DNA of 64,000 bases from Enterocloster lavalensis (GTDB lineage: Bacteria > Bacillota > Clostridia > Lachnospirales > Lachnospiraceae): contig NZ_CABJCG010000003.1 of NCBI RefSeq assembly GCF_902364025.1, forward strand, positions 124,001 through 188,000, written 5' to 3'. The translations under genes and the position numbers were made by a program. How positions within the stretch are numbered: the stretch's first letter is position 1; the number at the start of each line of letters is the position of its first letter. The notes beneath the pieces are model-generated. The model was not told the DNA's origin and made no database searches. It saw nothing but the letters and a program-made list of their open reading frames with translations. Below, in pieces: positions 17,578 to 27,065 of the stretch.

Positions 17578-17727
17578 TAATAGGTCGGACGGGTCGTCTT
17601 CTTGACCGGAAAAGACCGGTCAAGAAGCATCGGATGTCCATCCGATGTGAAAATTAGCGCGATGAGCCGCTTACAAGCGAGCTTGACGCGGCTTATCGCG
17701 CCAATTTTCCCGCCGTCTGAACTGTTA
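17578..17727 (-). repeat. Cloverleaf intergenic repeat, copy C
   Basis: A 150-bp copy in the opposite orientation to copies A and B. Its intact end is GCCGTCTGAACTGTTA; the other end (TAATAGGTCGGACGG) has several changes. The arm CTTCTTGACCGG..CCGGTCAAGAAG is perfect and the arm CATCGGATG/CATCCGATG is intact. It begins 8 bp after the manA stop and reaches to within 30 bp of the secG promoter. Confidence 0.85.
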
Positions 17728-17734
17728 CGGGGTA

Positions 17735-18682
17735 TTACGCTTCCGGCCAGGAGCAGATCAGGGAGAGTCTCCCCTCAAACCGGCAGGTTCCGTAGCCCGC
17801 GGGCACGATGAAGTGCTGTCCCTTGCGGATGGGCGTCCCGTTTACGCTGCCCTCGCCCTCCAGCACGCTAACGTTGGCAAATCCGGCCGGGAAGGTCTCC
17901 TCCCATGCGTCCGCCACATCCAGCTTCACCACGGTGTAGCGCGGACAGGTGACCAGATGGGTCCTTACCACATGCCCGTTGTCCACCGTCACCTGGGGAC
18001 CTTTGCCCTCGTCGGCCTTGTAAGGAGCGCGGATCACGTCGATGCTCTGCTTCACGTGCAGGGGACGGGGTTTGCCGTCGCTGAGGCGGTCGTAGTCGTA
18101 GACCCGGTAGGTGATGTCGCTGCTCTGCTGGGTCTCCAGGATCAGGGTTCCACCCTTGATGGCGTGGACGCAGCCCGGATCGATCTGGAAGAAATCCCCT
18201 TTTTTGATGGGGATCTGGCGGATGAACTCGCCCCAGCGCTTCTCCTCGATCATGCGGACCATCTCATCGTGATCCTTGGCGTTGTGGCCCACCACGATGG
18301 TGGCGTCCGGATCGCAGTCCAGAATGTACCAGCACTCCATCTTACCCAGGGAGCCGTTCTCGTTCGCCCCCGCGTAGACGTCGTCGGGATGGACCTGGAT
18401 GCTCAGATCGCTCTTGGCGTCGATGATCTTGACCAGCAGCGGAAACACCCCCTCCGCGCCCTCTGCGCCGAACAGCTCCGGGTGGTTCTCCCACAGGGAG
18501 CTTAGGGTCTGGCCCTTGTAGGTGCCGGAGGCCACGCGCCCGTCCCCGCTCTTGTGGGCGCTGATGGCCCAGCACTCTCCCGTGTGATCGCTGGGAATGT
18601 CGTAGCCGTACACCTCTTTCAGACGGCTTCCGCCCCAGATGGCTTCCTTAAACACCGGTTCCATAAATAATAATTCGCTCAT
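17735..18682 (-). CDS. manA: Mannose-6-phosphate isomerase, class I
   Basis: A 315-residue type I phosphomannose isomerase interconverting mannose 6-phosphate and fructose 6-phosphate with zinc. IDAKSDLSIQVHPDD and KMECWYIL carry Gln, His and Glu zinc ligands; PGCVHAIKGGTLILETQQ carries the later histidine, and DITYRVYDYDR follows. Short forms of about 315 residues are usual in Firmicutes. It appears monocistronic, and a cloverleaf repeat begins 8 bp past its stop and may end its transcript. Confidence 0.95.
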   Translation of the reverse strand: MSELLFMEPVFKEAIWGGSRLKEVYGYDIPSDHTGECWAISAHKSGDGRVASGTYKGQTLSSLWENHPELFGAEGAEGVFPLLVKIIDAKSDLSIQVHPDDVYAGANENGSLGKMECWYILDCDPDATIVVGHNAKDHDEMVRMIEEKRWGEFIRQIPIKKGDFFQIDPGCVHAIKGGTLILETQQSSDITYRVYDYDRLSDGKPRPLHVKQSIDVIRAPYKADEGKGPQVTVDNGHVVRTHLVTCPRYTVVKLDVADAWEETFPAGFANVSVLEGEGSVNGTPIRKGQHFIVPAGYGTCRFEGRLSLICSWPEA

Positions 18683-18797
18683 GTGTTTTTCTCCTTATCG
18701 CGTTCCCCTTGATTCTCTCGTTGCATACACAGGCGGCGATTGCCGCATCCCTTTTATCATACTATGGATTAAGCGTTTGTCAAGGTTCGAAGCTGCG

Positions 18798-18825
18798 AAA
18801 AGCCCCCGAAGGACCGGGAGCTTTT
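18798..18825 (-). terminator. Intrinsic terminator of eno
   Basis: AAAAGCTCCCGG and CGGGGGCTTTT (minus strand) form a hairpin with a TCCTTC loop, 11 bp after the eno stop. Confidence 0.7.
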
Positions 18826-18836
18826 GTAAAAAATTT

Positions 18837-20102
18837 TTACAGATTCTGTTCGATTCGCAGGAGCTGGTTGTACTTGGCTACCCGGTCGCTGCGGCAGGGA
18901 GCTCCGGTCTTGATCTGCCCTGCGTTGACGGCCACTGCGATGTCCGCGATGATGGAATCCTCCGTCTCTCCGGACCGGTGTGAGATAATGGTCCCGAATC
19001 CGGCGCGTTTTGCCATCTCGATGGCCTCGAAGCTCTCGGACAGGGTGCCGATCTGATTCACCTTCACCAGAATTGCATTTCCCGCCTCCAGCTCGATACC
19101 CTTTTTCAGACGCTTGGTGTTGGTGACAAACAGATCGTCCCCCACCAGCTGGATTTTGCCGCCAAGGGCTTTGGTCAGCTTCTGCCAGCCGTCCCAGTCC
19201 TCCTCCTGAAGTCCGTCCTCGATGGAGCAGATGGGGAAGCGGTTGACCAGGTCTTCGTAGTAGTCCACCAGCTCCTCGGAGCTGCGGCGCACCGGATGTC
19301 CGGCCATCTGGCTCTCCCCCGGGAACAGGTACAGGCCGCTGGCCTCGTCGTACAGCTCGCTGGAGGCCGCGTCTATGGCGATCTTCACCTCGTCGCCCGG
19401 CTTGAACCCGGCCAGCTCCACGGCCTTCACCATGTAGCTGAGCACCTCCGCCGCGTCCTTGAAGTCCGGCGCAAAACCGCCCTCGTCGCCCACGCCGGTG
19501 CTGTAGCCGTTGTCCTTCAGCAGACGTTTTAAGGTGTGGTAAATCTCAGCGCACATTCTCAGCCCCTCGGAGAAGCAGCAGGCCCCCACGGGCATGATCA
19601 TGAACTCCTGGAGATCCACGGTGTTGTCCGCGTGTTTACCGCCGTTTAAGATGTTCATCATAGGCACCGGCAGCTGGCAGGCGCCGATGCCGCCCAGATA
19701 GCGGTAAAGCGGCATGTTCAGGGCGTTGGCCGCCGCCCGGGCCACGGCCATGGACACGCCCAGAATGGCGTTGGCGCCCATGTTCTCCTTGTTCTCCGTG
19801 CCGTCCGCCTCCCGCAGGAGCCGGTCGATGTGGCGCTGGTTTAAGGCGCTCTCAAAGATCACCGCCTCACTGAGCACGGTGTTCACGTTCTCCACGGCTT
19901 TTTTCACACCAAGCCCTTGATAGCGCGGGCCGCCGTCCCGCAGCTCCACTGCCTCGAATTTTCCGGTGGACGCTCCCGAGGGCACAGCCGCCCGGCCGGT
20001 GGCCCCTCCGGCCAGACGCACCTCCACCTCCACGGTGGGATTGCCCCGGGAATCCAGAATTTCCCTGCCCTGCAGGCCCTCAATTTCCATTTCTTCTGAC
20101 AT
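18837..20102 (-). CDS. eno: Enolase
   Basis: A 421-residue enolase catalysing 2-phosphoglycerate to phosphoenolpyruvate in glycolysis. [17 protein letters not shown] opens the protein. [48 protein letters not shown] and [11 protein letters not shown] provide the magnesium ligands, catalytic lysine and signature. ATG at 20102 is preceded by GAGGAGGT at good spacing; upstream in-frame codons are rejected because they would sit before this site. It is a single gene with its own terminator. Confidence 0.97.
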   Translation of the reverse strand: MSEEMEIEGLQGREILDSRGNPTVEVEVRLAGGATGRAAVPSGASTGKFEAVELRDGGPRYQGLGVKKAVENVNTVLSEAVIFESALNQRHIDRLLREADGTENKENMGANAILGVSMAVARAAANALNMPLYRYLGGIGACQLPVPMMNILNGGKHADNTVDLQEFMIMPVGACCFSEGLRMCAEIYHTLKRLLKDNGYSTGVGDEGGFAPDFKDAAEVLSYMVKAVELAGFKPGDEVKIAIDAASSELYDEASGLYLFPGESQMAGHPVRRSSEELVDYYEDLVNRFPICSIEDGLQEEDWDGWQKLTKALGGKIQLVGDDLFVTNTKRLKKGIELEAGNAILVKVNQIGTLSESFEAIEMAKRAGFGTIISHRSGETEDSIIADIAVAVNAGQIKTGAPCRSDRVAKYNQLLRIEQNL

Positions 20103-20206
20103 AAAAAATGACCTCCTCATATCAATTCGTTCCATTGATATAAGGATAGCCATTTTTGTAGGGAATTATTCCCGGAAGCGTGGGGCGCTGGCGGCATCCA
20201 TTTTTA

Positions 20207-21427
20207 TCACAGCATCTGTGCTGACTTCACACCATATAAACTGCATTGATTTGAGAGTTCATTTTCTAAAAGCAGCTCAGGACTGTCCATCACGATCATA
20301 TTTGCAGGCACTGCCGCCTCCTGGTCTCCGGCCGACCTGGATGTGCGCACCAGAACCAGAAAACTGCACCTTTTTTTATTCCCCGCCCTGCACAGCAAAT
20401 CCGCCGCCTCCTGCAGGCTCTCGTGCTTTTTCTGAATTTTCACCGCCACCGGGGCATTCCGATAGTACGTTTTTAAAATGCCGTCAATTCCTTTATTTCT
20501 CTGAACAACATCACACCCCAGTGTATTCAGAAGTGCCAGCTCCTCCTCTGTTTTCGTCTTATAAGAATCAATGCCAACCTTTAACAGTCTGGACTCAGTC
20601 TTTGCCGGGCATTCCAGGCGTTGGCCGCACAGCCGGACCGCGCTAGGATTACTGTCGATTCCGACATAATTTCTTCCCAACAGCTTTGCCGCCACCAGCG
20701 TGGTGCCGCTTCCGCAGAAGGGGTCCAGCACACAATCCCCCGGATCCGTGCTGATCCGTATAATTCGTTCCAGCAGTTCAACGGGCTTCTGAGTCGGATA
20801 GCCGGTTCGCTCCTTCGCTTTCGGGTTGAGAAAAGGAATTTCCCAGACATCGGACATCGGCACTCCCTTCTTTTCCCTGGCTAAAACCACGTTTCCCTCA
20901 TCATCATATTTATAACTCGCTTTTCCGTAAGTATCCCTAACCCGTTCCTGCAAAATCTGGTCGATATTGGTGGTCGGCGAATACGCATTGTAGATTGTAT
21001 TGAATTTAAAATTGGCGGTTTTTGTATAATAAAAGATCGTTTGATGTCCCGGTATCAGGCCTTTGCGGGAATTCGACCATCTCTTGTACGTCCAGATAAT
21101 CTCACTTCTGAAATGATTCTCCCCAAACACCTCGTCCATAATGAGCCTGAGATAATGGGATGCCGAGTCGTCACAATGTAAAAATATACTGCCGTTCTTT
21201 TTCAAAACGCGCTTGATTTCCTCCAGTCTCAACCTCATAAACCGCAGATATGATTCACGGGATTCCCACCGATCGGAAAATGTGTATTCCCTCCCGTCGG
21301 AGTCCTTTAGATGCTGTTCTTTTTGGGTAAAAAAGGGGGGATCCAGGTATGCCATATCAATGGATTCGCCCTCCATTTTTTTTAAAGCATTTAAACAGTC
21401 GTCTCTAATAACCATGTCTCTCCTCAT
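20207..21427 (-). CDS. Type II DNA methyltransferase (amino-methylating, beta order) with extra C-terminal domain
   Basis: A 406-residue site-specific N4-cytosine/N6-adenine methyltransferase. The catalytic motif IV (AYLDPPF, about residue 27) precedes the AdoMet motif I (DPFCGSGTTLVAAKLLGRNYVGID, around residue 240, quoted here in two parts: DPFCGSGTTL and NYVGID), the beta order. Residues 280-406 form an extra domain with GIDGILKTYY and APVAVKIQKK, which looks like a worn PD-(D/E)xK nuclease-type fold. The ATG overlaps the ancestral stop of the upstream endonuclease gene. It protects host DNA from that enzyme; target sequence unknown. Confidence 0.88.
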   Translation of the reverse strand: MRRDMVIRDDCLNALKKMEGESIDMAYLDPPFFTQKEQHLKDSDGREYTFSDRWESRESYLRFMRLRLEEIKRVLKKNGSIFLHCDDSASHYLRLIMDEVFGENHFRSEIIWTYKRWSNSRKGLIPGHQTIFYYTKTANFKFNTIYNAYSPTTNIDQILQERVRDTYGKASYKYDDEGNVVLAREKKGVPMSDVWEIPFLNPKAKERTGYPTQKPVELLERIIRISTDPGDCVLDPFCGSGTTLVAAKLLGRNYVGIDSNPSAVRLCGQRLECPAKTESRLLKVGIDSYKTKTEEELALLNTLGCDVVQRNKGIDGILKTYYRNAPVAVKIQKKHESLQEAADLLCRAGNKKRCSFLVLVRTSRSAGDQEAAVPANMIVMDSPELLLENELSNQCSLYGVKSAQML

Positions 21428-21476
21428 TCTCTGGACTGTGCAATTTTTTCAAGAATCCCCAGCAAATCAATGTCCG

Positions 21477-22046
21477 TCATTTTTCAATATAGCTCCATGC
21501 TCCGTCGCCGCAGTAATATTCTCCGCCAATCCCTTTATATAATGTTTCAAGTGTTTCCTGTATCTTGACCGCCTGCTCGCGCTGTGGGTAGTAGAACATA
21601 ATCCTGACCGGTTTGTATCCCTTTGCCTTGATCACCTGAATTCTGGTGTGCTCCTTCGTAATATGATCCCCGTCCGTGGTAGCGTCACGCCATTTGATTT
21701 CGTGGGCCAGTTGGTTCACCAGACAATCAATTTCAAATGTTCTGGGACGAGCTCCAAGGCTATTCGGTATTTTTACCTTTGCCGCTTCTGGGAAACGGTG
21801 TTTCATGCAAGCAATCGCCGCCTCTTCCAAAAAAGCTCCCGCATACTTATACAAAAACCGGCCCTTATTCTGATACAAGTCGATCAGACGACCCTCGTCA
21901 TTCGAAACGCCCAGAACGCGATAGAGCAGATAATGTGAGTTGTCATCCGCCTTCATCTCCTCAATGCGCAGATCAACTTGCTGCTTTAACCGCGTTGCAT
22001 ATGCATCCGCTAAACGCTTGATGCTCTCATATACGCTCATGTCCAT
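21477..22046 (-). CDS. Type II restriction endonuclease, ApaLI-like, with C-terminal frameshift
   Basis: A 189-residue PD-(D/E)xK nuclease. EIDCLVNQLAHEIKWRDATT carries the Asp and E-x-K catalytic residues, followed by DGDHITKEHTR and FYYPQREQA, the pattern recalled for ApaLI-type enzymes (RE_ApaLI). It ends early: after SYIEK the frame stops, but in the +1 frame an 18-residue continuation (MTDIDLLGILEKIAQSRE) runs to a TGA at 21424-21426 that overlaps the methyltransferase ATG. One A missing from a run of five explains this. The catalytic core is intact, so activity may or may not survive. Confidence 0.78.
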   Translation of the reverse strand: MDMSVYESIKRLADAYATRLKQQVDLRIEEMKADDNSHYLLYRVLGVSNDEGRLIDLYQNKGRFLYKYAGAFLEEAAIACMKHRFPEAAKVKIPNSLGARPRTFEIDCLVNQLAHEIKWRDATTDGDHITKEHTRIQVIKAKGYKPVRIMFYYPQREQAVKIQETLETLYKGIGGEYYCGDGAWSYIEK

Positions 22047-22074
22047 CGTTCACTGCTCCTACTCTATCGATGCA

Positions 22075-22116
22075 GCAATCGCCCGCAGGCTGCGCCAGCG
22101 GCCCATTGCATTCAAA
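22075..22116. repeat. REP-like imperfect palindrome, copy 2
   Basis: GCAATCGCCCGCAGGC, TGC, GCCAGCGGCCCATTGC: the two arms pair with three mismatches (C-C, C-C, A-A), followed by ATTCAAA. It lies 30 bp upstream of the restriction gene start and before the end of the next gene. Confidence 0.8.
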
Positions 22117-22180
22117 CACAGAGGGGAAGCACAGCGGCAAATCCCTGTTGCGCTTCCCCCTCAGATCATGTTTTCCTCCC

Positions 22181-23113
22181 TCACTCCACTCTCGCCCCAT
22201 CCGCGCCCACATGGAATCCGTCGGGCGTCACCGTGTTGGTCAGCATGGCGCCGCTGACGGTGTCGCAGTAGTAGGACTTTCCTTCCCACTGAACCCAGCC
22301 GGTTTTCATGTAGCCGTCCTCGCCGAAGAAATACCAGAATTGTCCCAGATTTTTCCAGCAATTTGCGGGATAGGTCTGGTCCGCGTTGCAGAACCACCAG
22401 CCACGCTCATCCTGCCGCCAGCCGCCCACAAAGCGCTCCACATCCTCCTTGGTCACGTAGAGCTGGGCCGATTCCTCCCAGTCGCCGCCGTTGTTGCCCC
22501 GGTCGATGATTCGGACCTTAAAGGTGTAGGTGCCGGGCCGGTCCAGCTTGTCCGCAAACTCCCAGCTGGTCTCCTTGGTGGTGATCACCGAACCCACGCT
22601 GGAATCCCCGCGGTACAGGCGCACCTTGTACTCCCCGGCCTCGGGGCTGTCGTCCCAGTGGGCGATGGCGTTCTCCTCGTCCCAGCGCAGCCCGTCCACA
22701 TTCAGATCGCCGTCCTCCAGCTTGTCCAGTGTCAGGGTCAGCTTCATGATCTCCTTGTCGCTGTCCCGGCTGGAGCCGGAATATTTGGCGCCGTCCAGAT
22801 CAAGGGCGCTCTTTCCACCCTGATCGAAATAATATCCGTCGTCAGCAGACAGCTCCACCTTTACCTTGGGCTTGTCGCCTCCGACCCAGTATCCCTTGGG
22901 ATTATCCACGTCCACGCTGGACACGGAGCAGCTGCCGGAGAGCACCTCCACGTCCACATCGCCGTCCTCCCCCGCCTCGATGTCGGAAGAAATCCTCAGC
23001 GATATCTGGCCCACCGGCTCCCGTTCCTCCTTGTCCTTTCCGTACGCCGGAAACGCAAGCGCCAGCGCCAGCAGCCCGGCGGCGGCCACGGCCGAATAAC
23101 GAATTTTTCTCAT
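22181..23113 (-). CDS. Secreted choline-binding-repeat surface protein
   Basis: A 310-residue secreted protein: a signal peptide (residues 1-26, MRKIRYSAVAAAGLLALALA), two beta-sandwich-like regions rich in Asp/Gly (about 35-220, including a fibronectin-III-like LRWDEENAIAHWDD and TYTFKVRIIDR), then three cell-wall-binding repeats (GGWRQDERGWWFCN, GQFWYFFGEDGYMKTGWV, EGKSYYCDTVSGAMLTN). It probably attaches non-covalently to teichoic-acid choline or a similar wall ligand. The start at 23113 is set by AGGAGGGG. It begins 5 bp after the large GGDEF/EAL gene, so it shares a transcript with a c-di-GMP protein. Confidence 0.85.
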   Translation of the reverse strand: MRKIRYSAVAAAGLLALALAFPAYGKDKEEREPVGQISLRISSDIEAGEDGDVDVEVLSGSCSVSSVDVDNPKGYWVGGDKPKVKVELSADDGYYFDQGGKSALDLDGAKYSGSSRDSDKEIMKLTLTLDKLEDGDLNVDGLRWDEENAIAHWDDSPEAGEYKVRLYRGDSSVGSVITTKETSWEFADKLDRPGTYTFKVRIIDRGNNGGDWEESAQLYVTKEDVERFVGGWRQDERGWWFCNADQTYPANCWKNLGQFWYFFGEDGYMKTGWVQWEGKSYYCDTVSGAMLTNTVTPDGFHVGADGARVE

Positions 23114-23118
23114 AACGG

Positions 23119-26100
23119 TCACCCCTCCTGTTTTCCTCTGTGATTTACCTCTATCATATCACAAATTTCCCCAGGATGGAACCGCTGCTTTTTCAGCCAT
23201 TCCTCGAACTCCGGCCGCGGCACCGGGCGGGAAAAATAATAACCCTGGCCCAATTCGCAGCCCATCTTCTTGACCATATTCAGATGGTCCTGCGTCTCAA
23301 TGCCCTCGCACAGGGCCACGAATCCCATCTTGCGCACCAGCAAAACCAGCTGGCCCAGGAATTCCCGGCCGCGGTCCGTTTTCCCGCAGTTCTGCACAAA
23401 CGCGCAGTCCATTTTGATGATATCGGTGGGAATCTCCGCCACCATGTTCATGATGGAGTAACCAGAGCCGAAATCGTCGATGGAGGTGGTAAATCCCATG
23501 TCCTGCAGCCGTTTCAGCACGCTGAAAATCTGCTCCGTGTCGCTGAGAAACGCGGTCTCCGTCAGCTCAAACTCCAGATACTCCGGTGAAATTCCAAATG
23601 CCTCCACCTGCTCCGCGATGTAGGACACGAGCTGATCGTCCCGCACATCTGCGCCGGAGAGGTTTACGCTGATCTTAAAGAGCGGTTCCCCACGCTCCCC
23701 ACGCTCCTTCAGCCACCGGCACACGCTGCCCAGCACAAAAAGATCGATCTTGGTGATAAATCCGTTCTTCTCGAACAGGGGGATAAACTCGTCGGGCGGA
23801 ATCACCCTGCCGTCCTCCCGCACCCAGCGGACCAACGCCTCCGCCCCGGCCACCGAGCCGTCCTTCAAATAGATTTTGGGCTGGTAATACACCTGAAATT
23901 CCCCGTGCATCAGCGCGTACTCCATGCGGTTGATCATCTCGTTTTCCCGCAGCTTGATGGAAAAGGGCGCGTCCTTGTACAACACCACCGTGGATTTGAG
24001 AATGTAATCCACCGACTTTCGGGCCAGGTTGGCCCGGTCCACCGCCAGGTCGATCTCCCGGCAGTCCGGGTCCAGAAAATACACGCCGGAGCGCACCCGG
24101 ATGTTGATGCCGTCGTAAATCTGATTTTGCAGCCGCGCGAAATTTTCATTGCTCAGAAGCAGCTTTTCCTGGAAATCCGCCCGGTCCTCATAGACACCCA
24201 GCGTCACAAACACGTCCCCGTTGGCCCTGGCGTTGATCACCTCCGGTCCGCTGCTCTGCACCACCATGTCCGCAAACATCCGCAGGATATTGTCCCCCTG
24301 GGTGTAACCGATGGCGCTGTTGATGTATTTGAAACCCTTAATGTCGCTGGCCACCAGCACCCGCCTGGCCACGCCCTGATCCAGCGCCTTCTGCGCCAGC
24401 TCCTTGAACATGTTGTAGGTAAACAGGCCGGTCAGAGGATCCACATCGCGGTAATACTCCGCCCTGCGGTTTGCGTCGTCCAGCGCTTCCAGGGTCTTGG
24501 CCTCCGAGGCGATTAATCCCGCCACCTCCGCCAGCTCGCCCCGCTCCTTCTCATCCCAGGCGCGCGCCTTGCTGCAATTCACCAGCGCCAGCTGTCCGAT
24601 GTAACGCCCATCGCTGTAGAGACCTGCGAACAGCACGGACAACGCGCCGCTCTGCTCCAGGACCCGGCGCAGGTTTTCCTTATAGGTGTCATACCGGTCC
24701 CTGGAAAGGACCATCGTTCCCCTCTGGTCGTACAGGCCGTGGCAGATGAAAAATTCCTCCTTCCGGAAGCTGTCCGAAAGGGAAATGGGCTGCGCCGTCT
24801 GATTGTCCACCCACTGATAGATGGTGTTTTTCACGCTGTCCCGGGAATTGTTCATGTACAGCGATACCCGGCTGAGCCCGTAACGCCTGCCCAAAAATGC
24901 CAGAAGGACCTGGACCGCCTTGGCAAAGGTGTCCTGAAGCCTGAAAATCTCCAGGGCGGCGGCCATAACCGTACCCGTGCTGTTGAACTCCCCGTAGCGC
25001 TCCGCCTCCTCCTGATCGGACGCGTAGATCGCCATGGTTTCATCCTGAGCCACCGGCAGGGGGCCATCCGTCCGCCGTTTCCCGCTGAGCGCAGGCGCGT
25101 AAGCCTGCAGGCGCTTGTATTTGGTGATATCCTGAAGAGACAGGAGCACAGCCCGCTTCCCCTCCCAGATCACCGGGATTCCGGCGGCATCGGCCCAGAG
25201 ATTCAGAAATCCGTTGTAGATTTCCATCGCAGCCGGCTCCCCGCGGCGCACGGCCTCCCTGGCCGGGCAGGACTGGCAGGGCTGGCCCAGCCCCATGAAT
25301 TCGCAGTAGCAGTATTTCCCGATGCGGCTGGACGTGGCCGTCTCCCTGGTCTTCCGATTCAGGTAAAGCAGCTCGTAGGTGTCCGCGTCCACCACATAGA
25401 TCCATCCGGGCAGATTGTCCAAAATCTCCTTCAGGCCGTTGATCTGTTTTTCAGTTTTCTTTTTAGCCCGCTCTTTTATCAAAAAGGTGCCTAAAATCTT
25501 CGCTACAAAAGATAGGGCATCGATCTGCTCTCCGGTCCAAATCCGGTTCCGGCGGCACTCGTCAAAGCCGATAAAGCCTTCCAGGCGGCCGCTGTCGTAA
25601 AAGGCACACTGCACCGTGGACTTGATGTTCTGACCTTCCAGCAGGCGGCGCTGCCTCTGCTCCAGACGCGACACATCCGGGCAGAAAAATATCCCCTTCT
25701 CATTAAAATTGTCGATGTAGCCAGGAGCGTCCACTTCATAGCTGACACACTGCAAACGGCTCATCTCCGGCTGTATGCCGTCGTTGCACCACTCAAAGGT
25801 ATTGTCCGTGTGAAGGCCGTCCGGCTGATTTTCAAATATATACACCCGGCTGACATCAAACTGTCTGCCCACAATCTGCAAAATCAGCCGGATTGCCTCC
25901 TCTAAGTCCACGGAGTCGTAAAGCGCCCGGAACACGTACTGGATGATCTGAGTATTAACCCGGCGCAGCCCCATCTCCGATTCGATGCAGGACTCCTGTG
26001 CGCACCCGCTGTCCTGGATTTCGCCTTCGCCCCAGGCGGACATATGGGGAGCGTAGGTTGTACAACAGTTCTTTCCGCTGCGCTTCCCCCAGTAAAGGGC

Positions 26101-26958
26101 GCAGTCTGCCCGTTCCAACAGCTGTTCAAAGCTTCTCCCGTCCTGCGGAGAGACCGCGATTCCTACGCTGCAGGTCACCTCCACTGCGTTTTCTAAAACC
26201 GACTGCAGCTCTCCAACGCTCTGCACAATGCGCCGGCCATGGTACAGCGGCTGGTTCAAGTCGTTTAAATCGCGGAGAAATACGATAAACTCATCCCCGC
26301 CGATTCTTCCCACCACATCGCTCTTGCGAAACAGCGCCTGCAGCCTCCTGGCGATCTCGGTCAGCACCATATCTCCGAACAGATGGCCCCAGGTGTCGTT
26401 GAGCGATTTGAAGTTGTCGATATCCACAATCAGCAGCGCACAGATCTGGCCTTCCCAGTTTTGGCGGGCGTTGACCAGAGCCACGCAGGCGGAACGGTTG
26501 AGCAGACCGGTCAGTGAATCCCTGCGCGCCTGCTCCCAATAGCTCTGCCGCGCCATCTTGGCTTCCGTGTCGTCGATCAGCACGCCGCCGAAGCACTTGT
26601 TGCCGTTTAAATCTGTAACCACACGCCCGCGGCAGTCCACCCACCGGATCTCCCCGTCTCTTCGCCGGACCCGAAACTCCGTCTTGGAGCTGTCCGGGTT
26701 CCGCCTCAGCTGCTCCTCAAGCTCCCCGAAGGCGCGTCTGCGGTCCTCCGCCAGCACCATCCCGGCGATATTGCCGCCGCAGAGTTCCTGAAACTGTTCC
26801 CGTCCGCAGCAGCCGTAAAGCGCCAGAACTCCCTCGCTGGCGTATTCTATCCCGCCCGCTTTTGTGCAACGCAAAAAGCCGGCAGGCAAGCATTCCATAA
26901 AATGCTCCTTCTCCTCCCGGCGCAGTTCTTCCCCATCGTGATCTGTAACCGAATTCAT
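23119..26958 (-). CDS. Multi-sensor PAS-GGDEF-GAF-PAS-GAF-GGDEF-EAL protein
   Basis: A 1279-residue soluble c-di-GMP protein. In order: PAS (about 20-135), an intact GGDEF domain (IGGDEFIVF near residue 250), a GAF-like region (about 335-500), a PAS-like region with a Cys cluster (GKYCYCEFMGLGQPCQSC, about 570-590), a second GAF-like region (about 690-850), a degenerate GGDEF (ARANGDVFV) and a C-terminal EAL domain with AEALVRW, EFELTETAF, SIDDFGSGYS, IIKMDCAFV and CEGIETQDHL. Both synthesis and hydrolysis are therefore possible. ATG at 26958 is chosen from GGAGGTGGATGGGG upstream; the longer frame would begin at the -10 region of a promoter. Confidence 0.88.
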   Translation of the reverse strand: MNSVTDHDGEELRREEKEHFMECLPAGFLRCTKAGGIEYASEGVLALYGCCGREQFQELCGGNIAGMVLAEDRRRAFGELEEQLRRNPDSSKTEFRVRRRDGEIRWVDCRGRVVTDLNGNKCFGGVLIDDTEAKMARQSYWEQARRDSLTGLLNRSACVALVNARQNWEGQICALLIVDIDNFKSLNDTWGHLFGDMVLTEIARRLQALFRKSDVVGRIGGDEFIVFLRDLNDLNQPLYHGRRIVQSVGELQSVLENAVEVTCSVGIAVSPQDGRSFEQLLERADCALYWGKRSGKNCCTTYAPHMSAWGEGEIQDSGCAQESCIESEMGLRRVNTQIIQYVFRALYDSVDLEEAIRLILQIVGRQFDVSRVYIFENQPDGLHTDNTFEWCNDGIQPEMSRLQCVSYEVDAPGYIDNFNEKGIFFCPDVSRLEQRQRRLLEGQNIKSTVQCAFYDSGRLEGFIGFDECRRNRIWTGEQIDALSFVAKILGTFLIKERAKKKTEKQINGLKEILDNLPGWIYVVDADTYELLYLNRKTRETATSSRIGKYCYCEFMGLGQPCQSCPAREAVRRGEPAAMEIYNGFLNLWADAAGIPVIWEGKRAVLLSLQDITKYKRLQAYAPALSGKRRTDGPLPVAQDETMAIYASDQEEAERYGEFNSTGTVMAAALEIFRLQDTFAKAVQVLLAFLGRRYGLSRVSLYMNNSRDSVKNTIYQWVDNQTAQPISLSDSFRKEEFFICHGLYDQRGTMVLSRDRYDTYKENLRRVLEQSGALSVLFAGLYSDGRYIGQLALVNCSKARAWDEKERGELAEVAGLIASEAKTLEALDDANRRAEYYRDVDPLTGLFTYNMFKELAQKALDQGVARRVLVASDIKGFKYINSAIGYTQGDNILRMFADMVVQSSGPEVINARANGDVFVTLGVYEDRADFQEKLLLSNENFARLQNQIYDGINIRVRSGVYFLDPDCREIDLAVDRANLARKSVDYILKSTVVLYKDAPFSIKLRENEMINRMEYALMHGEFQVYYQPKIYLKDGSVAGAEALVRWVREDGRVIPPDEFIPLFEKNGFITKIDLFVLGSVCRWLKERGERGEPLFKISVNLSGADVRDDQLVSYIAEQVEAFGISPEYLEFELTETAFLSDTEQIFSVLKRLQDMGFTTSIDDFGSGYSIMNMVAEIPTDIIKMDCAFVQNCGKTDRGREFLGQLVLLVRKMGFVALCEGIETQDHLNMVKKMGCELGQGYYFSRPVPRPEFEEWLKKQRFHPGEICDMIEVNHRGKQEG

Positions 26959-27036
26959 CCCCATCCACCTCCGGCCGCTGCCTGCCCCTCTCTCCGGGCT
27001 CTGTCCGTCCTTTTTACGCAGCGGCACCTTGTTCAA

Positions 27037-27065
27037 AGTATAGCATATTTATCTCCCATAGTGAA
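27037..27065 (-). promoter_or_regulatory. Promoter of the multi-sensor GGDEF/EAL gene
   Basis: On the minus strand TTCACT (27060-27065), 17 bp and TATACT (27037-27042). The leader to ATG 26958 would be about 70 nt. Confidence 0.5.

Noticed and set aside
20207..22046. The restriction-modification pair considered as part of a larger defence island
   Set aside because: Neighbours are enolase and a surface protein; no other defence gene or integrase is present on either side.
22070..23143. A 357-codon plus-strand frame opposite the choline-binding-like gene
   Set aside because: Shadow of a supported gene; low-complexity composition and no ribosome binding site or recognised family.
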